A stretch of DNA of 5,866 bases from DASZCR01 sp035942915. Lineage in GTDB: Bacteria; Acidobacteriota; Blastocatellia; Pyrinomonadales; Pyrinomonadaceae. This document shows, piece after piece, positions 1 to 5,590 of the stretch. The stretch covers positions 1 to 5,866 of the forward strand of contig DASZCR010000256.1 in NCBI GenBank assembly GCA_035942915.1, read 5' to 3'. The translations under genes and the position numbers were made by a program. The notes beneath the pieces were generated by a model. It did not search any database. It was not told the origin of the DNA and saw only the letters and a program-made list of their open reading frames with translations. How positions within the stretch are numbered: the first letter of the stretch is position 1; every line of letters starts with the position of its first letter.

Positions 1-1
1 C

Positions 2-205
2 AACAATCTCGGAGTGATGCTCGCGCGCGTAGGTCGCTTGAGCGAGGCGGAGCGCGAGTTTGCGACGGCGCTGCGAAAGGCCGACGGCTCTTTTGCAGAG
101 GCCGCGCATAATCTCGAACTCTGCCGCAAACTGCGCGCCGGACATGCGAAGGACGGTGTTGCACAACTGAAGGTCGCGGCCATCGACAAAGCCTTCAACA
201 GGTGA
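2..205 (+). CDS. TPR-repeat protein, C-terminal fragment (5' end outside window)
   Basis: The reading frame is open from the first bases of the window and ends at TGA 203-205, giving 67 visible residues; the true start lies upstream. The first ~36 residues match the tetratricopeptide pattern: NNLG, then a Gly at the inter-helix turn (VGRLSEAE), then F..AL and an Ala-rich second helix. NLELCRKL looks like the first helix of a further, degenerate repeat or a capping helix. The remaining ~25 residues are charged and carry no recognisable motif. TPR repeats are protein-protein interaction scaffolds; which partner or pathway is served cannot be told from this fragment. The gene converges on the phosphatase gene with only 30 nt between stop codons. 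An in-frame GTG at 14 and ATG at 17 lie inside the repeat and are unlikely to be the start. Confidence 0.72.
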   Translation, partial: NNLGVMLARVGRLSEAEREFATALRKADGSFAEAAHNLELCRKLRAGHAKDGVAQLKVAAIDKAFNR

Positions 206-223
206 GTGGTCGGAGACGACGAA

Positions 224-247
224 ACGCGTGTCGGGTCAGCGACGCGT
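224..247. terminator. Possible bidirectional hairpin between convergent genes
   Basis: A bulged hairpin lies between the TPR gene stop (203-205) and the end of the phosphatase gene. ACGCG (224-228) pairs with CGCGT (243-247), TG (229-230) is bulged, TCG (231-233) pairs with CGA (240-242), and the loop is six bases. The phosphatase stop codon sits in the loop. Its position between converging genes suits a shared terminator, but neither side has a T-tract, so a canonical intrinsic terminator is not supported. In GC-rich DNA such a hairpin could arise by chance. Confidence 0.22.
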
Positions 248-964
248 GCGCAGTTCCGCCGAGTGGAGATGAGGCACGGCGTTGAAGGTCAACAAGAGCA
301 ACTCTTCGCCGCGCATTTGAAGGACTGTGTAGGAGGTGTTTTCGAGGACGGACGCGAGGCGGCGGACGCGTCCGTCTGAAATGTCGAGCGCGCGCCCCGT
401 CCAGATGGCCGTCGGCGTAGCCGAAGTGAAGACCGCGACGTTCTGACGAGGCTGCGTCGCCACCGCTGGCAGACGACAGGCCGAGACGCGCTCGACGAAC
501 TGCTCCCAAGATTCGCCCGCATAAGGATAAAGCCCGCCGACCCATGCCTCGACAATCTTCGTGTCCGACGCTCGCCAACTCCTATGGACTTCCGCATCGT
601 GTGCCCCTGCGCTGGCGCGCACCTGTTCGCACACGGCTTCATATTCACGACGGAAGTCCGCATCATCTTCAGAGAGGAGGGGCGCAATCTCTCGATAGAT
701 GTGATGAAAATCGAACTCGTCCCAGCCCGCATCCAGTGTCAGGTCTGGAAACGGAAGTCCGGCGTCTCTGTATGCGCCTCCGACTTCGACGGCCGTCTGT
801 TGCTGGCGCATGAGCGCGCCCGCATAGACGGACGCAAACTCGATTCCCTGCGAGACGAAATACTCGCCGAGCAGCCGCGCCTGTCTGCGTCCGAGGTCTG
901 AAAGCGAATCATAAGAGTCGCGCGTGCCCGCCTGTCCGTGCCTTATGAAATAGATGTTGCTCAC
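236..964 (-). CDS. Histidine phosphatase superfamily (phosphoglycerate mutase-like) protein
   Basis: The 242-residue product opens with MSNIYFIRHGQAG, the superfamily's RHG signature, whose His (residue 9) is the phospho-acceptor. Other family marks follow: ALMRQQQTA with the phosphate-binding Arg (about 53), WDEFDF with a candidate acid/base Glu (about 83), and the C-terminal ENTSYTVL and FNAVPHL blocks. The usual second catalytic His, expected in an '(V/I)(S/T)HG' context, is replaced: the sequence reads VAVFTSATP, so Ser (about 181) sits where His belongs. I recall Ser at this position in some subfamilies; activity and substrate are unknown. Start choice: GTG at 964-962 has GGAGG (974-970) five bases upstream and puts RHG at the usual distance from the N-terminus. 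An in-frame ATG at 982-980 would add six residues but lacks a clear ribosome site. The gene lies 74 nt downstream of the acyl-CoA dehydrogenase gene and may be cotranscribed. No signal peptide is visible, so it is probably cytoplasmic. Confidence 0.85.
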   Translation of the reverse strand: MSNIYFIRHGQAGTRDSYDSLSDLGRRQARLLGEYFVSQGIEFASVYAGALMRQQQTAVEVGGAYRDAGLPFPDLTLDAGWDEFDFHHIYREIAPLLSEDDADFRREYEAVCEQVRASAGAHDAEVHRSWRASDTKIVEAWVGGLYPYAGESWEQFVERVSACRLPAVATQPRQNVAVFTSATPTAIWTGRALDISDGRVRRLASVLENTSYTVLQMRGEELLLLTFNAVPHLHSAELRTRR

Positions 965-969
965 GCCTG

Positions 970-974
970 CCTCC
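970..974 (-). promoter_or_regulatory. Ribosome binding site deciding the GTG start of the phosphatase gene
   Basis: On the minus strand GGAGG is followed by five bases and then GTG (964-962). This is an optimal Shine-Dalgarno spacing. It favours the GTG over the ATG at 982-980, which lies upstream of the site and so cannot use it. Confidence 0.7.
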
Positions 975-1038
975 GATGTCATTCCACGTGCGGGCAGAGA
1001 AACCTTTCGACAGTCTCGCCTGCGTGCGCGTTCGCCGC

Positions 1039-2802
1039 TCAGAGATGATAACGCCCTGCTCTGATAACGGCGTCGGCAATGCGTCGGCGCGCGGCGACGG
1101 TGTTCGGGGGCGTGTGCCGCGTAAGTCGTCGCACCCCTTCGAGAAGACCCGACGGGTCGCCTCCATCGGATAGCGCGGCGACGACCTGTCTGGCGGAATG
1201 TTCCATGCGGTTGGCCGCGTCGCTGGCATAGACGCGCGTGATGTCGAGAGGGGTTGCACAGTCGGACTCGCCGCGCGCCGCCAACATCTTCTCCGTGCGC
1301 AGCAGGGCGCTCTCAAGTGCGTAAACGTCGGCGATGATGTCGGCCACATGGCCGAGCACCTCCTGTTCTTCCGCGAGCCGTTCGCCATAAGTATCCTTTG
1401 CCAGACCGAGCGTGAAGACGACGAGGCGACGTGCGCGTGCCAGCAGGTCGCGTTCGTTAGAGAGCGGGGCGGCGATGGCGTGCGTCGGCGGCAGATGGTC
1501 TTCGTCGAGTGCGCGGCGGGCTGATTGGGCGTCGAAGAGGTGTCGCGTGGCGGCGTTCTTCAACAGGCGCGTCGGGATGATGAGACGGTTAATCTCGTTC
1601 GTGCCTTCGTAGATACGCGTGATGCGCGCATCGCGGTAGGCGCGTTCGGCCGGATACTCTCTGGAATAGCCATAGCCGCCGTAGGTCTGCAACGCCTCGT
1701 CAACCACGTAGGCGAGCGCCTCGCTCGTCCAGACCTTGTTGATGGAGCACTCGACGGCAAAACTCTCGATAGTCTTTAAGACTCGCTCCGAATCTTCCGC
1801 CGGGACGGCTTCGAGCGCGCGGTCTACTTCGCCGAGCGTGCGGTAGACCAACGCGTCGCCGACGTAGCAGCGGACGGCCATCTCGCCCAACTTCTGCTTA
1901 ATCATCCCAAACTCGCTGATGGCGCGTCCGAACTGCCTGCGCTCGACTGCGTAATGCACGGCGCGCGTGAGCGCCTGACGTGCGCTGCCGATGTTGCGCG
2001 TGCCGAGTTTGAGACGACCGAGGTTCAGGATGTTGAAGGCGACCTTGTGCCCTTCGCCGACCTTGCCGAGCACATTTCCGACGGGCACGCGCACGTTGTC
2101 GAGGATGAGTGCTGTCGTCGATGAACCGTCGAGGCCAAGCTTCGGCTCTTCGCGCCCGCTGACGACTCCCATCGCGCGCTCGACGATGAAGGCTGTGAAC
2201 TTATCGCCGCCGACCTGCGCGAAGAGTGTGAAGAGGTCTGCGAAGCCCCCGTTCGTAATCCACATCTTCTGTCCGTTGAGAACGTAATGCGTGCCGTCGT
2301 CGGTCAGTGTGGCTTTCGTGCGCGCCGCACGCGCATCAGAACCCGAACCCGGCTCGGTCAGAGCGTAGGCCGCAACCCACTCGCCGCTGGCGAGCCTCGG
2401 CAGGTAACGCGCCTTCTGTTCTTCGTTGCCGAAGTAGACCAGCGGCAGCGTCCCGATGCCTGCGTGCGCGCCGAGCGAACCTGCGAACGAAGGCATCATG
2501 CCTATCTTCTCGCCGACGTAAGCGGAACTGACCTTGTCGAGTCCAAGTCCGCCGTAAGCTTCGGGGATATCGACGCGCAACAGGTCAAGCTCGCCCGCCT
2601 TCAACAACAATTCGCGCGTCAACGCCCAATCTCTGGCGTGAATCTCTGCATCGCGCGGCAGCACTTCGGCGCGCATGAAATCCTCTGCGATGCGGCCGAA
2701 CATCTGCTGCGCCGGTGAGAGGTCTTCGCGGGTGAAGACCTCGCCGGGCGCGGCCTCGTACGTCAGGAAACTGACGCCGGACGCATCCGTGTCTGATGAC
2801 AT
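1039..2802 (-). CDS. Acyl-CoA dehydrogenase with C-terminal extension (VLCAD/ACAD9-like architecture)
   Basis: This 587-residue flavoenzyme is predicted to carry out the first step of beta-oxidation, acyl-CoA to trans-2-enoyl-CoA, with electrons passed to ETF. Visible blocks: the N-terminal helical domain with IPEAYGGLGLD (~79-89); the first ACAD signature AYALTEPGSGSDA (~145-157) with the FAD/substrate-binding beta domain after it (LNGQKMWITNGG, ~175-186); VERRQFGRAI (~286-295); and the second signature QTYGGYGYSREYPAERAYRDARITRIYEGTNEI. The Glu of YEGT (~399) aligns with the catalytic base of MCAD and VLCAD. About 188 residues follow, far more than in the ~380-400-residue short- and medium-chain enzymes. 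This resembles the VLCAD/ACAD9 class, so long-chain substrates are an inference. Start choice: ATG 2802-2800 lies five bases after AAGGAG; an in-frame TTG at 2805 is too close to it. The gene is divergent from tetR across a palindromic operator, so it is probably repressed by that regulator. Confidence 0.95.
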   Translation of the reverse strand: MSSDTDASGVSFLTYEAAPGEVFTREDLSPAQQMFGRIAEDFMRAEVLPRDAEIHARDWALTRELLLKAGELDLLRVDIPEAYGGLGLDKVSSAYVGEKIGMMPSFAGSLGAHAGIGTLPLVYFGNEEQKARYLPRLASGEWVAAYALTEPGSGSDARAARTKATLTDDGTHYVLNGQKMWITNGGFADLFTLFAQVGGDKFTAFIVERAMGVVSGREEPKLGLDGSSTTALILDNVRVPVGNVLGKVGEGHKVAFNILNLGRLKLGTRNIGSARQALTRAVHYAVERRQFGRAISEFGMIKQKLGEMAVRCYVGDALVYRTLGEVDRALEAVPAEDSERVLKTIESFAVECSINKVWTSEALAYVVDEALQTYGGYGYSREYPAERAYRDARITRIYEGTNEINRLIIPTRLLKNAATRHLFDAQSARRALDEDHLPPTHAIAAPLSNERDLLARARRLVVFTLGLAKDTYGERLAEEQEVLGHVADIIADVYALESALLRTEKMLAARGESDCATPLDITRVYASDAANRMEHSARQVVAALSDGGDPSGLLEGVRRLTRHTPPNTVAARRRIADAVIRAGRYHL

Positions 2803-2807
2803 CAAAG

Positions 2808-2813
2808 CTCCTT
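2808..2813 (-). promoter_or_regulatory. Ribosome binding site of the acyl-CoA dehydrogenase gene
   Basis: AAGGAG on the minus strand stands five bases before ATG 2802-2800. It would be only two bases from the upstream in-frame TTG (2805-2803), which is why the ATG is preferred as start. Confidence 0.75.
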
Positions 2814-2848
2814 CCGCAGGTGTTGTCGGCTGCTTCGCGCGACTCTTG

Positions 2849-2877
2849 TTGACGCTGAAGACGGTTCAGGGTATAAC
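2849..2877 (+). promoter_or_regulatory. Predicted sigma70-type promoter for tetR
   Basis: TTGACG (2849-2854) and TATAAC (2872-2877) are separated by exactly 17 bp. Each hexamer matches the sigma70 consensus at five of six positions. The expected transcription start, about 7 bases past the -10, falls inside the palindrome at 2878-2897, so bound repressor would block initiation. Whether this organism's housekeeping sigma uses this consensus is an inference. Confidence 0.65.
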
Positions 2878-2897
2878 TACCGACCGTCCGGTCGGTA
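2878..2897. promoter_or_regulatory. Palindromic TetR-type operator shared by the divergent genes
   Basis: The arms TACCGACCG (2878-2886) and CGGTCGGTA (2889-2897) are perfect 9-bp inverted repeats around a 2-bp centre (TC). A palindrome of this length is typical of TetR-family operators. Repeats based on ACCGACCG are, from memory, close to sites described for TetR regulators of fatty-acid and phenylacetate metabolism in Thermus (PfmR). The site lies between the acyl-CoA dehydrogenase and tetR start codons. It abuts the plus-strand -10 and overlaps the edge of the minus-strand -10 candidate, so a single bound dimer could repress both directions and autoregulate tetR. That the neighbouring TetR protein is the ligand is inferred from adjacency. 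Confidence 0.8.
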
Positions 2898-2925
2898 ACA
2901 TAACATTCAAGTCTCCGGCACACAA
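2897..2925 (-). promoter_or_regulatory. Candidate promoter for the acyl-CoA dehydrogenase gene
   Basis: Read on the minus strand, TTGTGT (2925-2920) and TATGTT (2902-2897) are spaced by 17 bp. Both are weaker matches to sigma70 hexamers than the plus-strand promoter. The -10 sits at the right edge of the operator, mirroring the plus-strand -10 on the left edge. Initiation would fall within the palindrome. Other weak -10-like sequences exist nearby, for example around 2871-2876 on this strand. Confidence 0.4.
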
Positions 2926-2954
2926 GCTCGACCCGACACGAGCCTCGCATCGGC

Positions 2955-2959
2955 AAGGG
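2955..2959 (+). promoter_or_regulatory. Ribosome binding site of tetR
   Basis: AAGGG stands five bases before ATG 2965-2967. It is a moderate Shine-Dalgarno match at good spacing, and it supports this start. Confidence 0.55.
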
Positions 2960-2964
2960 CATCA

Positions 2965-3609
2965 ATGAAAGCACAGAAGAAAACCGGCTCGAACAATGAG
3001 CGTTTGGCCGAAATCTATCGCGCCGCCGCCCAGATTATTCTGCGCAAGGGCTACGACGCGACCTCCGTCAACGACATCGCCAACGCCCTCGGCATGACCA
3101 AAGCAGGGCTTTATCATTACATCAACGGCAAGAAAGAACTGCTCTTCGACATCATGAACTTCGGGCTTGGCGAACTCGACGAAGAGGTGGCAACACCCGC
3201 GAAGGCCATCGCCGACCCGGCCGCGCGCCTGCACTTCATGGTCGCCAGCCACGCGCGCCTCGTCACGCGCGGGCAGGGTGCTATCACCATCCTCGTTGAC
3301 GAGGTGACGGCGCTCACGCCCGCGCAGCAGAGAAAGATTACACAACGCAAACGCGCCTACTTCGACTACCTGCGCGACACGCTCAACGAACTGAAGGCCG
3401 CAAGCATACTGCAAGATGTGGACACGACGGCCGCGACCTTCAGCCTTCTCGGCATGATTAACTGGCTCTCGCGCTGGTTTCGACAGGGCGGCGCGCTGAC
3501 CGAGGAGCAGGCGGCCGAGCAAGTCGTCAAGATTGCCCTGCACGGCCTGCTGCGCCCCGAAGCGAGAAACGCAAACAGGAGACTAAAAGCCGTCGCCAGT
3601 CCCCTTTAG
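2965..3609 (+). CDS. TetR/AcrR-family transcriptional regulator
   Basis: The 214-residue product has the usual TetR size and layout. Residues ~12-60 form the N-terminal DNA-binding domain: a first helix ending in ILRKGYDATSVNDIA, then the helix-turn-helix ALGMTKAGLYHYINGKKELL, a strong match to the family's recognition helix and following Y/F-H/x-Y/F motif. The rest is an all-helical ligand and dimerisation domain, variable in this family, so the ligand cannot be read directly. The gene is divergent from an acyl-CoA dehydrogenase gene and 107 nt upstream of etfB on the same strand. With the palindrome in its own promoter region, this suggests an autoregulated repressor of acyl-CoA oxidation released by an acyl-CoA or fatty-acid effector. 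That role is inferred from context. The last ~15 residues are basic and poorly structured. A gene symbol such as fadR or psrA is not justified from sequence alone. Confidence 0.93.
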   Translation: MKAQKKTGSNNERLAEIYRAAAQIILRKGYDATSVNDIANALGMTKAGLYHYINGKKELLFDIMNFGLGELDEEVATPAKAIADPAARLHFMVASHARLVTRGQGAITILVDEVTALTPAQQRKITQRKRAYFDYLRDTLNELKAASILQDVDTTAATFSLLGMINWLSRWFRQGGALTEEQAAEQVVKIALHGLLRPEARNANRRLKAVASPL

Positions 3610-3634
3610 GCAGTTCTCGACAGTCGCGCACGGT

Positions 3635-3661
3635 AGTAGTTAAGCGTGATGCCTGACTACT
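3635..3661. repeat. Small inverted repeat in the tetR-etfB gap
   Basis: AGTAGTTA (3635-3642) and TGACTACT (3654-3661) form an 8-bp stem with one G-T pair around an 11-base loop. The right arm also contains CTGACTAC (3653-3660), repeated directly at 3682-3689. The 107-nt gap has no obvious sigma70 promoter and no T-rich terminator. The repeats could be a weak attenuator or a binding site upstream of etfB, or chance. The rest of the gap shows nothing else I can name. Confidence 0.3.
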
Positions 3662-3716
3662 CGCAGGACGAAGATTCTCAACTGACTACAGGCCGCCGCC
3701 GACCGACCATCTCTCT

Positions 3717-4523
3717 ATGAATATCCTCGTCTGTCTCAAGCAGATTCTCGACCCGGAAATCCCTGCGCGCGACTTTCGCCTCGATACGGTGAGGCGCGAA
3801 GCCGAACAAGGGTCGGCCAATCTCGTGACGAACATCTTCTGCGAGAATGCGCTCGAAACTGCTCTCCAACTGCGCGAGCGCGCGGGCGGCGCGAAGATAA
3901 CTGTGCTCTCCTATGGGCGTGCGACGGCCGAAGATTCTCTGCGTAAGGCGCTGGCGATGAAGGCCGACGCGGCTGCGCTCGTCCTCAACGAAAGCGAGGC
4001 GACGCCCGACCCGCTCGCCGTTGCGCGCGTGCTGGCCGCCGCCATCCGCCAACTCGGCGCGTTTGACCTCATCATGGTCGGACGCGAGGCCGGAGACTGG
4101 GGAGCGGGGCAGACGGGCGGTCTCATCGCAGAGGAACTAGGACTGCCTTGCGTCTCGTTCGTTGACCACATCGAGACGGCCGACGACAAGTTGCGTCTCA
4201 AGCGCCAGACGGATACGGGATGGGAAGTGCTCGAAGCGACGCCGCCGGTCGTCGTCACCGTCACCAACGACGAGCATAACTTGCCACGCATCCCGAAGGT
4301 GCGCGACGTGATGATGTCGTACCGCCAGCCGCTCTTGAAGTGGACGCTCGCAGACCTCGGTCTGGCGTCCGACGAAGCGCGCGACGCCAACAGCTACTAC
4401 GAAGTGGCAGAGCTCTTCATCCCGCAGAAAGAGACGCGTTGCGAGTTTGTTTCGGGCGACACGCTGGAAGAAAAAGTCGACGCCTTCGCGCGTCGCATCG
4501 TCGAAGTCACGAAAGCAATGTGA
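3717..4523 (+). CDS. etfB: Electron transfer flavoprotein subunit beta
   Basis: The 268-residue product starts MNILVCLKQILDPEIPARDF, the standard ETF-beta opening. The Rossmann-like ETF domain follows: ITVLSYGRATAEDSLRKALAMKADAAALV (~61-90), FDLIMVGREAGDWGAGQTGGLIAEELGLP (~116-144), a block expected to bind AMP in ETF-beta, and TVTNDEHNLPRIPKVRDVM (~181-199), which corresponds to the 'recognition loop' that docks on acyl-CoA dehydrogenases. Length is near the usual ~250-265. With EtfA it forms the soluble heterodimer that accepts electrons from flavin dehydrogenases and donates them to ETF:quinone oxidoreductase. The gene follows tetR and precedes etfA by 25 nt, so the three probably form one transcript. 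No Shine-Dalgarno sequence is visible before the ATG; the leader there is CTCTCT. Nothing suggests the bifurcating type, but a classification needs alignment. Confidence 0.96.
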   Translation: MNILVCLKQILDPEIPARDFRLDTVRREAEQGSANLVTNIFCENALETALQLRERAGGAKITVLSYGRATAEDSLRKALAMKADAAALVLNESEATPDPLAVARVLAAAIRQLGAFDLIMVGREAGDWGAGQTGGLIAEELGLPCVSFVDHIETADDKLRLKRQTDTGWEVLEATPPVVVTVTNDEHNLPRIPKVRDVMMSYRQPLLKWTLADLGLASDEARDANSYYEVAELFIPQKETRCEFVSGDTLEEKVDAFARRIVEVTKAM

Positions 4524-4548
4524 CAGACGGACTGAATAGCTCTCTGTT

Positions 4549-5529
4549 ATGAACGACGTAGTCATCTGTCTTTTCGCGGCGGCCGGTTTCGACAAGGCCG
4601 CGCAGGGGTTGGCGGGCGCAGGACGGCGTCTCGCGGACGAGTTGGGAGGGCGTCTGTGCGCCGTCGTCGTCGGCGCGGGAGCAGACGCGCTCGCGCCAGA
4701 CGAGGTCGCACGCGTCGCAGACTCCGTGACCCTCGCAGAACAGGCGGAACTCGCAGACTATCAGCCGGAGACTTGTCTTTCGGCACTCGCGCAACTGTGC
4801 GGAGAGTTGCGACCACGCGCCGTGCTGCTTGCCAACGACACCTACAGTCAGGAACTTGCGCCGCGCCTCGCATACAGGCTCGGAGGCAGCGCGGCCGGCG
4901 ACTGCGTGGAGGTGCGCGTCGTGGACGGTGCGGTGCGCGTCAGCCGTCAGGTTTACGGCGGCAAGGCACAGGCCATACTCGAATTGAAGCGAGCGCCTGC
5001 GGTCGTGTGGCTGCGCGCACGCTCCTTTGCGCCCGCCGCGATGCGCGAAGGGAGATGCGAGGTGAGGCGCGCATCGCTCGACATACAGCCGGACACGCGC
5101 ACGCGCATCGTCGAGCGCAGGCGCGAAGCGGGTGGCGAGTCGCGGCTTGAAGAGGCGCGCGTCATCGTCTCCGGCGGGCGGGGCATCGGCGGCGCAGAGC
5201 CTTTCGAGACGGAGTTGAAGCCGCTCGCAGATTTGTTGGGCGCGCAGTTGGCCGCGTCGCGCGCGGCGTGTGATGCCGGTTGGGTTCCGCCGACGTGGCA
5301 GGTCGGGCAGACGGGCAAGAAGGTGACGCCGGAACTCTACCTCGCCATCGCCATCACAGGCGCGAGCCAACACATGGCCGGAATCTCCGAAGCCAAGACC
5401 ATCGCCGCCATCAACACGGACCCGGACGCTCCCATCTTCAAGCATTGCCGCTTCGGCATCGTCGAGGACTACCGCAAGGTCGTGCCGCTGCTGCGGGAGA
5501 AGCTGAAGAAAATGATGAATGATGAGTGA
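4549..5529 (+). CDS. etfA: Electron transfer flavoprotein subunit alpha
   Basis: The 326-residue product has an N-terminal ETF alpha/beta domain (~1-190) and a C-terminal FAD domain (~201-320). In the latter, ARVIVSGGRGIGG, AASRAACDAGW, QVGQTGK, ITGASQHMAGI and AAINTDPDAPIF are the family's FAD-binding blocks. Arg238, Thr255 and His275 align by motif with flavin-contacting residues of human ETF-alpha. The protein carries the FAD of the ETF heterodimer, and the gene lies 25 nt after etfB, so coupled expression is likely. The start has no clear Shine-Dalgarno site. The last five residues, MMNDE, and the TGA stop are encoded within the left arm of the heptamer palindrome at 5511-5590. Family members typically end near the preceding ...LKK, so the tail looks like a repeat-derived addition or replacement. 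Confidence 0.96.
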   Translation: MNDVVICLFAAAGFDKAAQGLAGAGRRLADELGGRLCAVVVGAGADALAPDEVARVADSVTLAEQAELADYQPETCLSALAQLCGELRPRAVLLANDTYSQELAPRLAYRLGGSAAGDCVEVRVVDGAVRVSRQVYGGKAQAILELKRAPAVVWLRARSFAPAAMREGRCEVRRASLDIQPDTRTRIVERRREAGGESRLEEARVIVSGGRGIGGAEPFETELKPLADLLGAQLAASRAACDAGWVPPTWQVGQTGKKVTPELYLAIAITGASQHMAGISEAKTIAAINTDPDAPIFKHCRFGIVEDYRKVVPLLREKLKKMMNDE

Positions 5530-5590
5530 TGAATGATGAATTAAGACAGGCTGCCTTTCATTCATCATTCATCACTCATCATTCATCATT
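5511..5590. repeat. 31-bp perfect inverted repeat made of AATGATG heptamers
   Basis: The left arm (5511-5541) is four heptamers, AATGATG, AATGATG, AGTGATG, AATGATG, plus AAT. The right arm (5560-5590) is its exact reverse complement, including the one variant unit. The 18-base spacer (5542-5559) can itself pair partly: GA with TC, AGG with CCT, triloop CTG. The left arm contains no C and the right arm no G, and both are AT-rich in GC-rich surroundings. The left arm contains the etfA stop codon, and the right arm touches the PilZ gene stop. Because the unit is 7 bp and contains TGA, each arm offers stops in all three frames. Either transcript would fold into a very long hairpin, which could protect or end both mRNAs; there is no proper T-tract. 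It could be a small dispersed palindromic element (MITE- or REP-like). Confidence 0.9.

Noticed and set aside
236..982. ATG at 982 as the phosphatase start
   Set aside because: No ribosome site precedes it, whereas GTG at 964 has GGAGG at five-base spacing and gives the usual short N-terminus before RHG.
909..1388. Minus-strand open frame bridging the dehydrogenase and phosphatase genes
   Set aside because: It is out of frame with the acyl-CoA dehydrogenase C-terminus, which is intact in its own frame. Composition is low-complexity Arg/Ser/Pro, typical of a shadow frame.
2287..2718. Plus-strand open frame inside the acyl-CoA dehydrogenase gene
   Set aside because: It is opposite the conserved N-terminal half of the dehydrogenase, and there is no ribosome site or domain.
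2962..3543. 193-codon open frame on the minus strand opposite tetR
   Set aside because: It is antisense to a clear TetR-family gene, shows no recognisable domain and starts inside the TetR coding sequence.
4507..5568. Long open frame (353 codons) on the minus strand opposite etfA
   Set aside because: It lies antisense to a fully conserved ETF-alpha gene. The product is Arg/His/Ala-rich without domains, and its N-terminus (IHHSSLIIHH) is just the heptamer repeat translated. It is a shadow of GC-rich codon structure.
5511..5590. CRISPR-like or ordinary intrinsic terminator reading of the repeat
   Set aside because: There are no spacers between the units, so it is not a CRISPR array. The stem is AT-rich and not followed by a T-tract on either strand, so it is not a standard intrinsic terminator, although an effect on transcript ends remains possible.
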